Part shown: positions 46,273 to 55,222 of the stretch, piece by piece
Layout: every line of letters starts with the position of its first letter
How positions within the stretch are numbered: position 1 is the first letter of the stretch
DNA from: Streptomyces lasiicapitis
GTDB taxonomy: Bacteria; Actinomycetota; Actinomycetes; Streptomycetales; Streptomycetaceae
NCBI RefSeq assembly: GCF_014646335.1
Contig: NZ_BMNG01000006.1
Span: 1 to 64,000, forward strand
Direction: 5' to 3'
Length of the DNA stretch: 64,000 nucleotides
Translations under genes and position numbers: made by a program
The notes under the pieces: generated by a model
The model's database searches: none
What the model saw: only the letters and a program-made list of their open reading frames with translations
Told to the model about the DNA's origin: nothing

Positions 46273-49200
46273 TCACTCGGTGACTTCGGTGGACTCGGCG
46301 GACTGATCGGACTCAGTGCGCTCAATGAACTGAGTGGCTTCGTCGGGTTCGACGGACTCGGTGGAATCTTCGGACGCGGCAGCCGCCAGTTTGTAGGCCG
46401 CCGCGCCCTCGGGGTCCAGGAGCGCCGAGACGACGGTGAGGAGCTGGTCCACGTCCACCGGCTTCGGGACGTAGTCCGTGGCGCCCTGTGAGATGGCCTT
46501 CTCGCGGTCGCCGGGCATGGCCTTCGCGGTCAGCGCCACGATGGGCAGACCGGTCCAGCGGGGCGTGCGGCGGATGGCGGCGATGGTCTCGTACCCGTCC
46601 ATCTCCGGCATCATGATGTCCATCAGGATCAGGTCGGTGTCGGGGTTGCGCTCCAGGGTCTCGATGCCCTCGCGGCCGTTCTCGGCGTAGAGCACCACCA
46701 GGCCCACGCGGCTGAGGACATGGGTCAGCGCGAAGACGTTGCGGATGTCGTCGTCGACGATGAGCACCCGGCGGCCCGGCAGGACCCGGCCCGCGCGCCC
46801 CTCCTTCCAGGTCTCCAGCTTGGCGGGCGCCGGCCAGTTGTCGTCGACCTCCGGCAGCGTGTGCGCGGCCATCGTGGTGGGCTCGTCCGGCGGGAGGGGC
46901 GTCGGCGCGATGCGCGCGGAGGCGTACGCCGCGGCCGCCGCGCCGTGTCCTGGGTGCACGACCGGAACGTACAGCGTGAAGGTGGAGCCGTCACCGGGCC
47001 TGCTCTCGGCGGTGATGCGGCCGCCGAGCAGTCCCGCGATCTCGCGGCTGATGGACAGGCCGAGCCCGGTGCCGCCGTACTTGCGGTTGGTGGTGCCGTC
47101 GACCTGCTGGAACGCCTCGAAGATCACCGGGAGTTGCTCCGGCGGGATGCCGATGCCGGTGTCCTGCACGGCGAAGCTGATCAGGTCGCCACGGTCGCTG
47201 AGCAGCGGGTCCGGGGACTGCGTGACGTGCTGCACGCGCAGCTCGACGCGGCCGTTGGAGGTGAACTTGACCGCGTTGGACAGCAGGTTGCGCAGGATCT
47301 GCTGGAGCCGCTGCTCGTCGGAGAACATCTCGCGCGGCACGTCGTGCCCGACCGTCACGTCGAAGGCGAGGCCCCGGTCGAGCGTGAGCGGGCGGAACGT
47401 GGCGTGCACATAGTCCAGGACCTTGATCAGCGGGAGCTTCTTGGGGCGTACGTCCATGCGGCCCGCCTCGATCTTCGACAGGTCGAGGATGTCGTTGATG
47501 AGCTGGAGCAGGTCGGACCCCGAACGGTGGATGGTGGTCGCGAACTGCACCTCCTGGTCGGAGAGATGGCTGTCGGGGTTGTCGGAGAGCAGCCGGGCCA
47601 GGATCAGCAGGGAGTTCAGCGGGGTGCGCAGCTCGTGCGACATGTTCGCGAGGAACTCCGACTTGTACTGCGAGGACGTGGCGAGCAGGGCCGCCTTCTC
47701 CTCCAGCTCGGCGTTCGAGCGGCGCAACTCGGCCTGCTGGCGCTGGAGTTCGTCGGAGCGCTCCTGCAACTGCGTGGCGAGCCGCTGGGACTCGCTGAGC
47801 AGCGACTCCGTACGGGAATTGGCGATGATGGTGTTGATGGCGACGCCGATGGTGTTCACGAACTGGTCGAAGAACGCCAGGTGGACGTCGGAGAAGCGGG
47901 AGAACGTGGCCAGCTCGATGACGCCGAGGAGCTTGTCCTCGAAGAGGATCGGGATGATGACGACGCTGGCCGGTGAGGCGTCCCCGAGGCCTGAGTGGAT
48001 CTTGATGTAGTCGGGCGGGACCTCGTCGAGGAGGATGCGCTTCTTCTCCAGGGCGGCCTGGCGCACCAGGCCGTGCGCGGGCATGCCGCCGGTGTCGACG
48101 AGGAAGCCCTCCGCCTCGGTGGCGCTGCCCTGCGCCGAGCCGTAGCCCGCGATGAAGGCGAGGCCCTTGGCGGGCGAGGTCTGCAGCGGCACGGTGCCGT
48201 CGGCGTCCGGGTCGGCCAGGAAGAACGCGCCGTACCCCGCGTTCACCAGCGGCGTCAGCTCGCGCAGGATCAGGTCGGCGACCTCCATCAGGTCCCGGTG
48301 GCCCTGCATCAGGCCGGCGAGCCGGGCCAGGTTGGACTCCAGCCAGTCCTTGGCGCGGGTGGTCTCACGGAGGTTGGACACCATCAGGTTGATGTTGTCC
48401 TTCAGCTCGGCGACCTCGCCGCGCGTCTCGACGGTGATCGAGCGGGACATGTCGCCCTGCGCCACCGCGGAGGCGACCTCGGCGATCGCGCGGACCTGCG
48501 TGGTGAGGTTCAGCGCGAGCTCGTTCACGTTCGTGGTCAGGCGCTTCCACGTGCCGTACACGCCCTCGACGCGGGCCTGGCCGCCGAGCTGGCCCTCCGA
48601 GCCGACCTCGCGGGCGACGCGTGTCACCTCGGACGAGAAGGAGGACAGGGTGTCCACCATCGTGTTGATGGTGGTCTTCAGCTCCAGGATCTCGCCGCGC
48701 GCGTCCACGTCGATCTTCTTCGACAGGTCGCCCTGCGCCACGGCCGTCGCGACCTGCGCGATGTTGCGGACCTGCCCGGTGAGGTTGTCCGCCATGTAGT
48801 TGACGTTGTCGGTGAGGTCCTTCCAGACGCCCGATACGCCGAGCACCTGGGCCCGGCCGCCGAGCCGCCCGTCCGTGCCCACCTCACGCGCCACACGCGT
48901 GACTTCGTCCGCGAAGGCGCGCAGTTGCTCCACCATCGTGTTGACGGTGTCCTTCAGCTCCAGGATCTCGCCGCGCGCCGTCACCGTGATCATCTTGGAC
49001 AGGTCGCCGTTGGCGACGGCGGTGGTGACCTGCGCGATGTTGCGCACCTGGGAGGTGAGGTTGGACGCCATGAAGTTGACGTTGTCCGTCAGCTCCTCCC
49101 AGACGCCGGACACGCCGCGCACCTGCGCCTGACCGCCGAGGTTGCCCTCGGTGCCGACCTCGCGGGCGACGCGGGTGACCTCGTCGGCGAAGGCGGAGAG

Positions 49201-50913
49201 CTGGTCGACCATCGTGTTGATCGTCGACTTCAGCTCCAGGATCTCGCCCTTCGCCTCCACGGTGATCTTCTTCGACAGATCGCCCTGGGCGACCGCCGTC
49301 GACACGAGGGCGATGTTGCGGACCTGCGAAGTGAGGTTGTCCGCCATGAAGTTGACGTTGTCGGTGAGGTCCTTCCAGACGCCCGATACGCCGCGTACGT
49401 GGGCGCGGCCGCCGAGGTTGCCCTCGGTGCCGACCTCGCGGGCGACGCGGGTGACCTCGTCGGCGAAGGCGGAGAGCTGGTCGACCATCGTGTTGACGGT
49501 GTCCTTGAGCTCCAGGATCTCGCCGCGGGCGTCCACGGTGATCTTCTGGCTCAGGTCGCCGTTGGCGACGGCGGTGGTGACCTGCGCGATGTTGCGCACC
49601 TGGGAGGTGAGGTTGGACGCCATGAAGTTGACGTTGTCGGTGAGGTCCTTCCACACCCCGGAGACACCCCGGGCCTGGGCGCGCCCGCCGAGCCGCCCCT
49701 CGGTGCCGACCTCGCGGGCCACTCGTGTCACCTCGGCGGCGAACGCGGAGAGCTGCTCGACCATCGTGTTGACGGTGAGCTTCAGTTCGAGCAGCTCGCC
49801 GGTGGCCTCGACGGTGACCGTGCGGGTCAGGTCGCCCTGCGCGACGGCCGTGGTGACCAGGGCGATGTCGCGCACCTGGGCGGTGAGGCGGGACGCCATC
49901 GTGTTGACGGCCTCCGTCACGTCGCGCCAGCTCCCGGAGAGGCCGCGGACCTTGGCGCGCCCGCCGAGCCGCCCCTCCGTGCCGACCTCGCGGGCCACCC
50001 GCGTCACTTCGCCCGTGAAGAGTGACAGCTGGTCGACCATCGTGTTGACGGCGCGGCCGAGCCGGCGCAGGTCGCCGCGCAGCTCCCGGGACCCGTCGTG
50101 CAGGTCGACGCGCTGGGTGAGGTCGCCGCCCGCGACGGCGTTCAGGACCCGGGTCGCATTGGTGGCGGGCGCGACGAGGGAGTCCAGGAGCGAGTTCACC
50201 TCGATGATCCGGGTGGCCCAACTGCCCTGCCCCGGGCTCGCCGTGAACCGCTCGTCGAGGCGGCCGTGGCGGACCATCTCGCGGCGTACGCGGATGAGTT
50301 CGTCGTCGAAGTGCGTGGAGCGGTCCACCAGTTCGTTGAACACGGTGACGAGCTCGGCCACCAGGCCGGAGCTGGTGTGCGGGGCCTTGGTGAAGTTGCC
50401 GTCGCGGGCGGCCCGCATGGCGGCGAGCAGGGCCCGCAGGTCGGCGGAGGACTCGGGGGTGGAGGCGACGGAGAGGGCACCGGACGGGGTGGTGGCCGAC
50501 GCGCGGGCCCGCTCCCCGGCCGGGGGCGGGACCTTGGCGCGGGCGGAGGACGCGGAGGTGCGCGCGGCGGCGAGGGCCCGGCGGGCGGGAACCTTCGCCG
50601 CCGTACCCGACGGGGCGTCAAGTGCCGATATATCAGCGGCGATTGACGGTGACGGAGCGTCAAGACGGTCCGGACCCGGGGTCGGTGGCAGGGTGTCGGG
50701 CGGGGCGCCGCCGGGTGGCCGGATCGCGTCGGGTGCCACGGCTGCCCCGTCCGGCCGGCTGCGGCCGCCGGAATCCGCCGGAGCGGCCGGTGGGGGAAGT
50801 GGGCCGGGCGCCGGCGCGGCGCCCGGGGACGGAATCCGCGCGGGGCTCCCCGGAGCGGCGGATGACGGAATCTGACCGCGTCCGAGCGCGGGCATAGCAC
50901 TGTTCTCACTCAT
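46273..50913 (-). CDS. Giant soluble hybrid histidine kinase with HAMP-repeat array
   Basis: 1546 aa from the ATG at 50913. No transmembrane helix, so cytosolic. Order: Ala/Pro-rich low-complexity N-terminus (about 1-165); HAMP array (about 220-850) in 92-residue repeats with seven AVA(Q/N/G)GD(L/M) units and six EVTRVAREVG units; GAF domain (about 868-1035); coiled coil; HisKA with the phospho-acceptor His in MSHELRTPLNS (about 1093); HATPase with IGIPPEQLP and GTGLGLSIS; receiver with Asp in LILMDIMMPEMDGYE (about 1433); a C-terminal Glu/Ser/Thr tail. The layout resembles fungal group III (Nik1/Os-1) osmosensing kinases. Divergent from the phosphatase gene at 50971; the partner response regulator follows. 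Confidence 0.93.
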   Translation of the reverse strand: MSENSAMPALGRGQIPSSAAPGSPARIPSPGAAPAPGPLPPPAAPADSGGRSRPDGAAVAPDAIRPPGGAPPDTLPPTPGPDRLDAPSPSIAADISALDAPSGTAAKVPARRALAAARTSASSARAKVPPPAGERARASATTPSGALSVASTPESSADLRALLAAMRAARDGNFTKAPHTSSGLVAELVTVFNELVDRSTHFDDELIRVRREMVRHGRLDERFTASPGQGSWATRIIEVNSLLDSLVAPATNATRVLNAVAGGDLTQRVDLHDGSRELRGDLRRLGRAVNTMVDQLSLFTGEVTRVAREVGTEGRLGGRAKVRGLSGSWRDVTEAVNTMASRLTAQVRDIALVTTAVAQGDLTRTVTVEATGELLELKLTVNTMVEQLSAFAAEVTRVAREVGTEGRLGGRAQARGVSGVWKDLTDNVNFMASNLTSQVRNIAQVTTAVANGDLSQKITVDARGEILELKDTVNTMVDQLSAFADEVTRVAREVGTEGNLGGRAHVRGVSGVWKDLTDNVNFMADNLTSQVRNIALVSTAVAQGDLSKKITVEAKGEILELKSTINTMVDQLSAFADEVTRVAREVGTEGNLGGQAQVRGVSGVWEELTDNVNFMASNLTSQVRNIAQVTTAVANGDLSKMITVTARGEILELKDTVNTMVEQLRAFADEVTRVAREVGTDGRLGGRAQVLGVSGVWKDLTDNVNYMADNLTGQVRNIAQVATAVAQGDLSKKIDVDARGEILELKTTINTMVDTLSSFSSEVTRVAREVGSEGQLGGQARVEGVYGTWKRLTTNVNELALNLTTQVRAIAEVASAVAQGDMSRSITVETRGEVAELKDNINLMVSNLRETTRAKDWLESNLARLAGLMQGHRDLMEVADLILRELTPLVNAGYGAFFLADPDADGTVPLQTSPAKGLAFIAGYGSAQGSATEAEGFLVDTGGMPAHGLVRQAALEKKRILLDEVPPDYIKIHSGLGDASPASVVIIPILFEDKLLGVIELATFSRFSDVHLAFFDQFVNTIGVAINTIIANSRTESLLSESQRLATQLQERSDELQRQQAELRRSNAELEEKAALLATSSQYKSEFLANMSHELRTPLNSLLILARLLSDNPDSHLSDQEVQFATTIHRSGSDLLQLINDILDLSKIEAGRMDVRPKKLPLIKVLDYVHATFRPLTLDRGLAFDVTVGHDVPREMFSDEQRLQQILRNLLSNAVKFTSNGRVELRVQHVTQSPDPLLSDRGDLISFAVQDTGIGIPPEQLPVIFEAFQQVDGTTNRKYGGTGLGLSISREIAGLLGGRITAESRPGDGSTFTLYVPVVHPGHGAAAAAYASARIAPTPLPPDEPTTMAAHTLPEVDDNWPAPAKLETWKEGRAGRVLPGRRVLIVDDDIRNVFALTHVLSRVGLVVLYAENGREGIETLERNPDTDLILMDIMMPEMDGYETIAAIRRTPRWTGLPIVALTAKAMPGDREKAISQGATDYVPKPVDVDQLLTVVSALLDPEGAAAYKLAAAASEDSTESVEPDEATQFIERTESDQSAESTEVTE
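48420..50060. repeat. 276-bp coding repeats of the HAMP array
   Basis: Near-identical blocks recur every 276 bp (for example 49138 and 49414) as a result of the 92-residue HAMP repeats. Recombination or slippage hot spot; assembly errors are possible here. Confidence 0.9.
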
Positions 50914-50970
50914 GGTGGCCCACTTCGGTAACTCGGTGCTTATGGGCCCAGTCAGTCTGTCACTCTGTCC

Positions 50971-52938
50971 GTGTCGCCTGAGGCCTATTCGTCCGAACTG
51001 CTCAGGAGCCGCACAGTGGGGGCCATTCCGATGCAACGGGAGACTGCTTTTCGTGCTTCCGCCCAGCCCGCGGTACGTCCCGGGCCGCCGCCGGTAGTGC
51101 GCACGTCCCTGCCCGGAAACCCGCTCGCGCCCGCCGCCGCCCGCCGTTTCGTGCGGGCCGCGCTCGCCGACTGGACGGAGCTCGGCACGCCCGCCGCGGC
51201 GGGCATCAACGACCGGCTCGCCGACGACTCGGTGCTCCTGGTCAGCGAGTTGGTGACGAACGCGGTGGTGCACGCGGGCACGGCCGTCGAGGTCCTCTGC
51301 CGGTTCGACGAGGGGCTGCCGGGCGAGAGCGCCGACGCCCTGGTCATCGAGGTCTCCGACCACCACCCGTCGCGCGCCGTCCGCAGTGAACCGCGCTCCT
51401 CGCAGCCCGGCACCCCGGAGTACGGCCGCGGCCTCCAACTCGTCGCCACCCTCTCCGAGTCCTGGGGCATCACCTACCGCTCCGGCACCAAGACGGTCTG
51501 GGCCCGGCTGCCCGTCGAGGGCGTCCCCGCCGTGCAGGAGATAGAGAAGTACGCGGGCGAACAGGCCCTGCAGCGCGGGCTGCGCGCCGCGGAGATCCTG
51601 GCGCCGCTGCCCAAGAGAGCCTCGCACGACACGGAGTGGATCAACCGCGGGGCGCTCACCTTCCTCGCCGAGGCCTCCGACCTGCTCGCCGGGCAGTTCG
51701 ACGAGAACCTGGTCGCGGCCCTCGCCGGACAGTTGCTCGTGCCACGGCTCGCGGACTGGTGCGCGGTGTGGCTGGACGACGAGACGGAAGGCCCCGGGCG
51801 CACGCCCGACGGGCGCGCGCCGGGAACGCGCCTCGCGCGCGTCTGGCACACCAGTGAACAGCGGATAGAAGAGCTGCGGCGGCTCCTGGAGAAGGAGCCG
51901 CCGCGGCTGACGGAGGCGGCGGGATCGGGTGCGGTGGCCGTGCCGTGGCCCGGGGAGGCCCTGGGCGGCGGCGAATCGGCGGGCGCGGCACTCGCGTACC
52001 GCCTGGTGGCGGGCGGGCGGCAGCTCGGCACGCTGGTGATCGGGCGGGCCGGACTCGTCCGCTTCCCCGACGAGGCCACGGGCCTCGTGGAGGACTTCAG
52101 CCGCCGCGTCGCCCTCGCGATCGGCGCGGCCCGCCGCTATCAGCGGCAGGCCACCATCAGCCGGGTCCTCCAGCGCGGGCTGCTGCCCAGCGCCGTCGCG
52201 GAGATCCCCGGCGTGGAGAGCGGCATCGTGTACGAGCCGCTGGAGCAGGGCGGGCCCGGCGGCGACTTCTACGACGTGTTCCCCGCCGGACAGGGGCGCT
52301 GGTGCTTCGCGCTCGGCGACGTCCAGGGCAAAGGGCCCGAGGCCGCCGTCGTCATCGGGCTCGCGCGGCCCTGGCTGCGGCTGCTCGCCCGCGAGGGGTA
52401 TCAGGTCGCGGAGGTCCTCGACCGGCTCAACCAGCTCCTCCTCGACGATGCCACGGAGGCCGCCGACGCCGCCGCGGCCGTCCTCGCGGTCGCGGGCGGC
52501 CAGGAGGAGCCCATGGACGGCCCCACCTCGCGCTTCCTGTCTCTTCTGTATGGGGAGCTTGTTCCGTACGAGGGCGGGGTGCGGTGCACCGTCGCGTGCG
52601 CGGGGCATCCGTTGCCGCTGCTGCTCGGTGCCGACGGGGAGGTGCGGGCTGTCGCGGGGCCGCAGATGCTGCTGGGGGTCGTCGACGACGAGACCTACAC
52701 GAGTGTGAGCTTTGACCTGCTTCCCGGGGACACGTTGCTGTGTGTGACGGACGGGGTCACCGAGCGGCGGTCCGGGCGGCATCTGTTCGACGACGAGGAT
52801 GGGCTCGCGCATGCGCTGGCGGGGTGTGCGGGGCTTGACGCGGGGCTTGTGGCTGAGCGGATTCGCCGGCTTGTGCATGAGTTCTCGCAGCGACCGCCGG
52901 ATGATGATTTGGCTTTGCTGGTGCTGCAGGCGCGGTGA
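50971..52938 (+). CDS. SpoIIE-type PP2C phosphatase with HATPase and GAF domains
   Basis: 655 aa, GTG start (ATG 51031 is an alternative). N-terminal anti-sigma-like HATPase (about 40-180): N-box SELVTNAVVHAGT and G-box YGRGLQLVATLSESWGI. A GAF domain follows (about 215-385), then a C-terminal PP2C/SpoIIE domain (about 400-655) with metal-binding GGDFYDVF, LGDVQGKGPEAA and VTDGVTERR. Such proteins act in partner-switching pathways, dephosphorylating anti-anti-sigma factors. Transcribed divergently from the giant hybrid kinase with 57 bp between start codons, so they probably share control. Confidence 0.9.
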   Translation: MSPEAYSSELLRSRTVGAIPMQRETAFRASAQPAVRPGPPPVVRTSLPGNPLAPAAARRFVRAALADWTELGTPAAAGINDRLADDSVLLVSELVTNAVVHAGTAVEVLCRFDEGLPGESADALVIEVSDHHPSRAVRSEPRSSQPGTPEYGRGLQLVATLSESWGITYRSGTKTVWARLPVEGVPAVQEIEKYAGEQALQRGLRAAEILAPLPKRASHDTEWINRGALTFLAEASDLLAGQFDENLVAALAGQLLVPRLADWCAVWLDDETEGPGRTPDGRAPGTRLARVWHTSEQRIEELRRLLEKEPPRLTEAAGSGAVAVPWPGEALGGGESAGAALAYRLVAGGRQLGTLVIGRAGLVRFPDEATGLVEDFSRRVALAIGAARRYQRQATISRVLQRGLLPSAVAEIPGVESGIVYEPLEQGGPGGDFYDVFPAGQGRWCFALGDVQGKGPEAAVVIGLARPWLRLLAREGYQVAEVLDRLNQLLLDDATEAADAAAAVLAVAGGQEEPMDGPTSRFLSLLYGELVPYEGGVRCTVACAGHPLPLLLGADGEVRAVAGPQMLLGVVDDETYTSVSFDLLPGDTLLCVTDGVTERRSGRHLFDDEDGLAHALAGCAGLDAGLVAERIRRLVHEFSQRPPDDDLALLVLQAR

Positions 52939-52948
52939 GGCGGGGGAT

Positions 52949-52995
52949 ATAGCCCCTCCGGCGTTTGAGGAGCGGGGTCTGGGGCGGAGCCCCAG
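52949..52995. repeat. Dispersed Streptomyces intergenic repeat (copy 2)
   Basis: GCCCCTCCGGCGTTTGAGGA, then CGGGG, then hairpin CTGGGGC-GGA-GCCCCAG (52979-52995). The core is shared with the elements at 40886 and 54281; it is a likely terminator of the phosphatase gene. Confidence 0.65.
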
Positions 52996-53024
52996 GGAGC
53001 GGTGGGCGGGCCGCGTGGGTACGG

Positions 53025-53030
53025 GACAAT
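53025..53030 (+). promoter_or_regulatory. -10 element of hemW
   Basis: GACAAT ends 7 nt before the ATG at 53038. Confidence 0.4.
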
Positions 53031-53037
53031 GGCAGGT

Positions 53038-54270
53038 ATGCCTTCCGCACTGCCCGATGGTGAGTCCATGCCCGAGGATGGGGCGCTGCCCGAGTCCGCC
53101 CTGGTCGGAGCGGGTGAGCGGCCGCTCGGGTTCTATCTGCACGTGCCGTACTGCGCCACCCGCTGCGGCTACTGCGACTTCAACACGTACACCGCCACCG
53201 AGCTGCGCGGCACCGGCGGCGTCCTCGCCTCCCGCGACAACTACGCCGACACCCTCGTCGACGAGGTCCGCCTCGCGCGGAAGGTCCTCGGCGACGACCC
53301 CCGGCCCGTGCGGACCGTGTTCGTCGGCGGCGGCACGCCCACGCTGCTCGCCGCCGACGACCTCGTACGCATGCTGGCCGCCGTCCGCGACGAGTTCGGG
53401 CTCGCCGACGACGCGGAGATCACCACCGAGGCGAACCCGGAGTCCGTCGGCCCCGCCTATCTGAGCGCGCTGCGCGAGGGCGGCTTCAACCGGATCTCCT
53501 TCGGCATGCAGAGCGCCAAGCAGCACGTACTGAAGATCCTCGACCGTACGCATACGCCGGGGCGGCCCGAGGCCTGCGTCGCCGAAGCGCGTGCCGCGGG
53601 GTTCGAGCACGTCAACCTCGATCTCATTTACGGCACCCCTGGGGAGACGGACGATGATTGGCGGGCCTCCCTGGACGCGGCTCTCGGGGCCGGGCCCGAT
53701 CATGTGTCCGCGTACGCGCTGATCGTCGAGGAAGGGACGCAGCTCGCCCGGCGGATTCGGCGCGGGGAGGTGCCGATGACCGATGACGACGTGCACGCGG
53801 ATCGGTATCTCATCGCCGATGAGGTTCTTGGGGGTGCGGGGTTCGACTGGTACGAGGTGTCGAACTGGGCCACTTCCGAGGCGGGGCGGTGTCTGCACAA
53901 CGAGTTGTACTGGCGGGGCGCCGACTGGTGGGGGGCCGGGCCGGGGGCCCACAGCCACGTGGGGGGCGTGCGGTGGTGGAACGTGAAGCACCCCGGCGCG
54001 TATGCCGCTGCGCTGGCCGGGGGGAGGTCGCCCGGGGCCGGGCGGGAGGTTCTCTCGGACGAGGATCGGCGGGTTGAGCGGGTGTTGCTTGAGCTGCGGC
54101 TTCGGGAGGGGTGTCCGTTGGAGCTGCTGCGGGATGCCGGGCTGGCAGCCGCGTGGCGTGCGCTCGCTGATGGGTTGCTTGAGGCCGGCCCCTACGCGGA
54201 GGGGCGGGCCGTCCTCACCCTGCGGGGGCGGTTGCTTGCCGACGCCGTCGTGCGGGACCTGGTCGACTGA
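53038..54270 (+). CDS. hemW: Heme chaperone HemW (radical SAM, HemN-like)
   Basis: 410 aa from the ATG at 53038. Radical SAM cluster CATRCGYC (about 37-45), GGGTPT motif, ITTEANPESV and FGMQSAK; the C-terminal HemN-like region follows. The spacing fits HemW, the heme chaperone, rather than coproporphyrinogen oxidase HemN, which carries an extra N-terminal Cys; this is a class-level judgement. It precedes the convergent DUF3097 gene. Third-position G/T use is higher at the 3' end than in the neighbours. Confidence 0.9.
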   Translation: MPSALPDGESMPEDGALPESALVGAGERPLGFYLHVPYCATRCGYCDFNTYTATELRGTGGVLASRDNYADTLVDEVRLARKVLGDDPRPVRTVFVGGGTPTLLAADDLVRMLAAVRDEFGLADDAEITTEANPESVGPAYLSALREGGFNRISFGMQSAKQHVLKILDRTHTPGRPEACVAEARAAGFEHVNLDLIYGTPGETDDDWRASLDAALGAGPDHVSAYALIVEEGTQLARRIRRGEVPMTDDDVHADRYLIADEVLGGAGFDWYEVSNWATSEAGRCLHNELYWRGADWWGAGPGAHSHVGGVRWWNVKHPGAYAAALAGGRSPGAGREVLSDEDRRVERVLLELRLREGCPLELLRDAGLAAAWRALADGLLEAGPYAEGRAVLTLRGRLLADAVVRDLVD

Positions 54271-54280
54271 GCGTTCTCAT

Positions 54281-54361
54281 GGGGCTTCGCCCCTTTCCCC
54301 CTGTTGGCGCTTCGCGCCTCGTCCTCAAGCGCCGGACGGGCTGATATCTCCTCGTCCGGCG
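54281..54361. terminator. Terminator/intergenic repeat between hemW and DUF3097 gene
   Basis: Three hairpin units: GGGGCTTCGCCCC (54281-54293), GGCGCTTCGCGCC (54306-54318) and CGCCGGACG/CGTCCGGCG (54330-54338 / 54353-54361). It carries CTCAAGCGCCGGACGGGCTGATAT, a widespread Streptomyces repeat element in inverse orientation. Confidence 0.7.
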
Positions 54362-54380
54362 GCAGAAGGGCGCCCCGGGG

Positions 54381-55199
54381 CTAGGGGGCTGTGACGAAAT
54401 CGATCAGTTCCTCCACCCGTCCGAGCAGCTCCGGCTCCAGGTCCTTGTACGTGTGGACCCTGCCCAGGATGTGCTGCCACGCCGCGCCCGTGTTGTCCGG
54501 CCAGCCCAGGGCGCGGCACACGCCCGTCTTCCAGTCCTGGCCGTGGGGGACGCGGGGCCACGCCGTGATGCCCACCGAGGACGGCTTCACGGCCTCCCAC
54601 ACGTCGATGTAGGGGTGGCCGACGATCAGAGCGTGGTCGCTGCTGACGGCCGCGGCGATGCGGGATTCCTTCGAGCCGGGGACCAGGTGGTCCACGAGGA
54701 CGCCCAGGCGGGCGTCGGGGCCGGGGGCGAATTCGTCGACGATGGCGGGGAGGTCGTCGATGCCTTCCAGGTACTCGACGACCACGCCCTCGATGCGCAG
54801 GTCGTCGCCCCAGACCTTCTCGACCAGCTCGGCGTCGTGCCGGCCCTCGACGTAGATGCGCCCCGCACGGGCCACGCGCGCCCGCGCGCCGGGGACGGCG
54901 AGGGAGCCGGAGGCGGTGCGGGCGGGCTTGCGCGGGGCGGCGGCCGCGGTGGGGCGGACCAGGGTGACCACCCGGCCTTCGAGGAGGAATCCGCGCGGCG
55001 CCATCGGGAACACGCGGTGCTTGCCGAAGCGGTCCTCCAGGGTGACCGTCGGCCCCTCGGCAGTCTTCTCGCAGCGGATCACCGCACCGCAGAAGCCCGT
55101 CCCGACCTCCTCCACGACCAGGTCGGCCTCGGCGGGCACTTCGGGGACGGGAGCCGACTTCTTCCAGGGCGGCGTCAGGTCCGGGTTGTAGCTGCGCAT
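54381..55199 (-). CDS. DUF3097 family protein
   Basis: 272 aa, ATG start (MRSYNPDLTPPWKKSAPVPE). Two apparent parts: an N-terminal beta-rich region (VVEEVGTGFCGAVIR, VTLEDRFGKHRVFPMAPRGF) and a C-terminal segment with YVEGRHDAELVEKVWGDDLR, VLVDHLVPGSKESRI and VGHPYIDVWEAV, which looks like a TOPRIM-type or nuclease-like fold; this is unverified. The family is actinobacterial and typically sits next to hemW. Convergent with hemW. Confidence 0.8.
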   Translation of the reverse strand: MRSYNPDLTPPWKKSAPVPEVPAEADLVVEEVGTGFCGAVIRCEKTAEGPTVTLEDRFGKHRVFPMAPRGFLLEGRVVTLVRPTAAAAPRKPARTASGSLAVPGARARVARAGRIYVEGRHDAELVEKVWGDDLRIEGVVVEYLEGIDDLPAIVDEFAPGPDARLGVLVDHLVPGSKESRIAAAVSSDHALIVGHPYIDVWEAVKPSSVGITAWPRVPHGQDWKTGVCRALGWPDNTGAAWQHILGRVHTYKDLEPELLGRVEELIDFVTAP

Positions 55200-55222
55200 G
55201 GGCCAGACGTTATGGCATGGCG

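Noticed and set aside
52949..52995. Riboswitch before hemW
   Set aside because: The structure matches the dispersed terminator-like repeat and lies upstream of the probable hemW promoter, so it would not be in the hemW mRNA.
46273..53991. 2572-codon minus-strand open frame as one giant protein
   Set aside because: Codons upstream of 50913 lie opposite the phosphatase and hemW genes and give Arg/Gly-rich nonsense; the kinase starts at the ATG at 50913.
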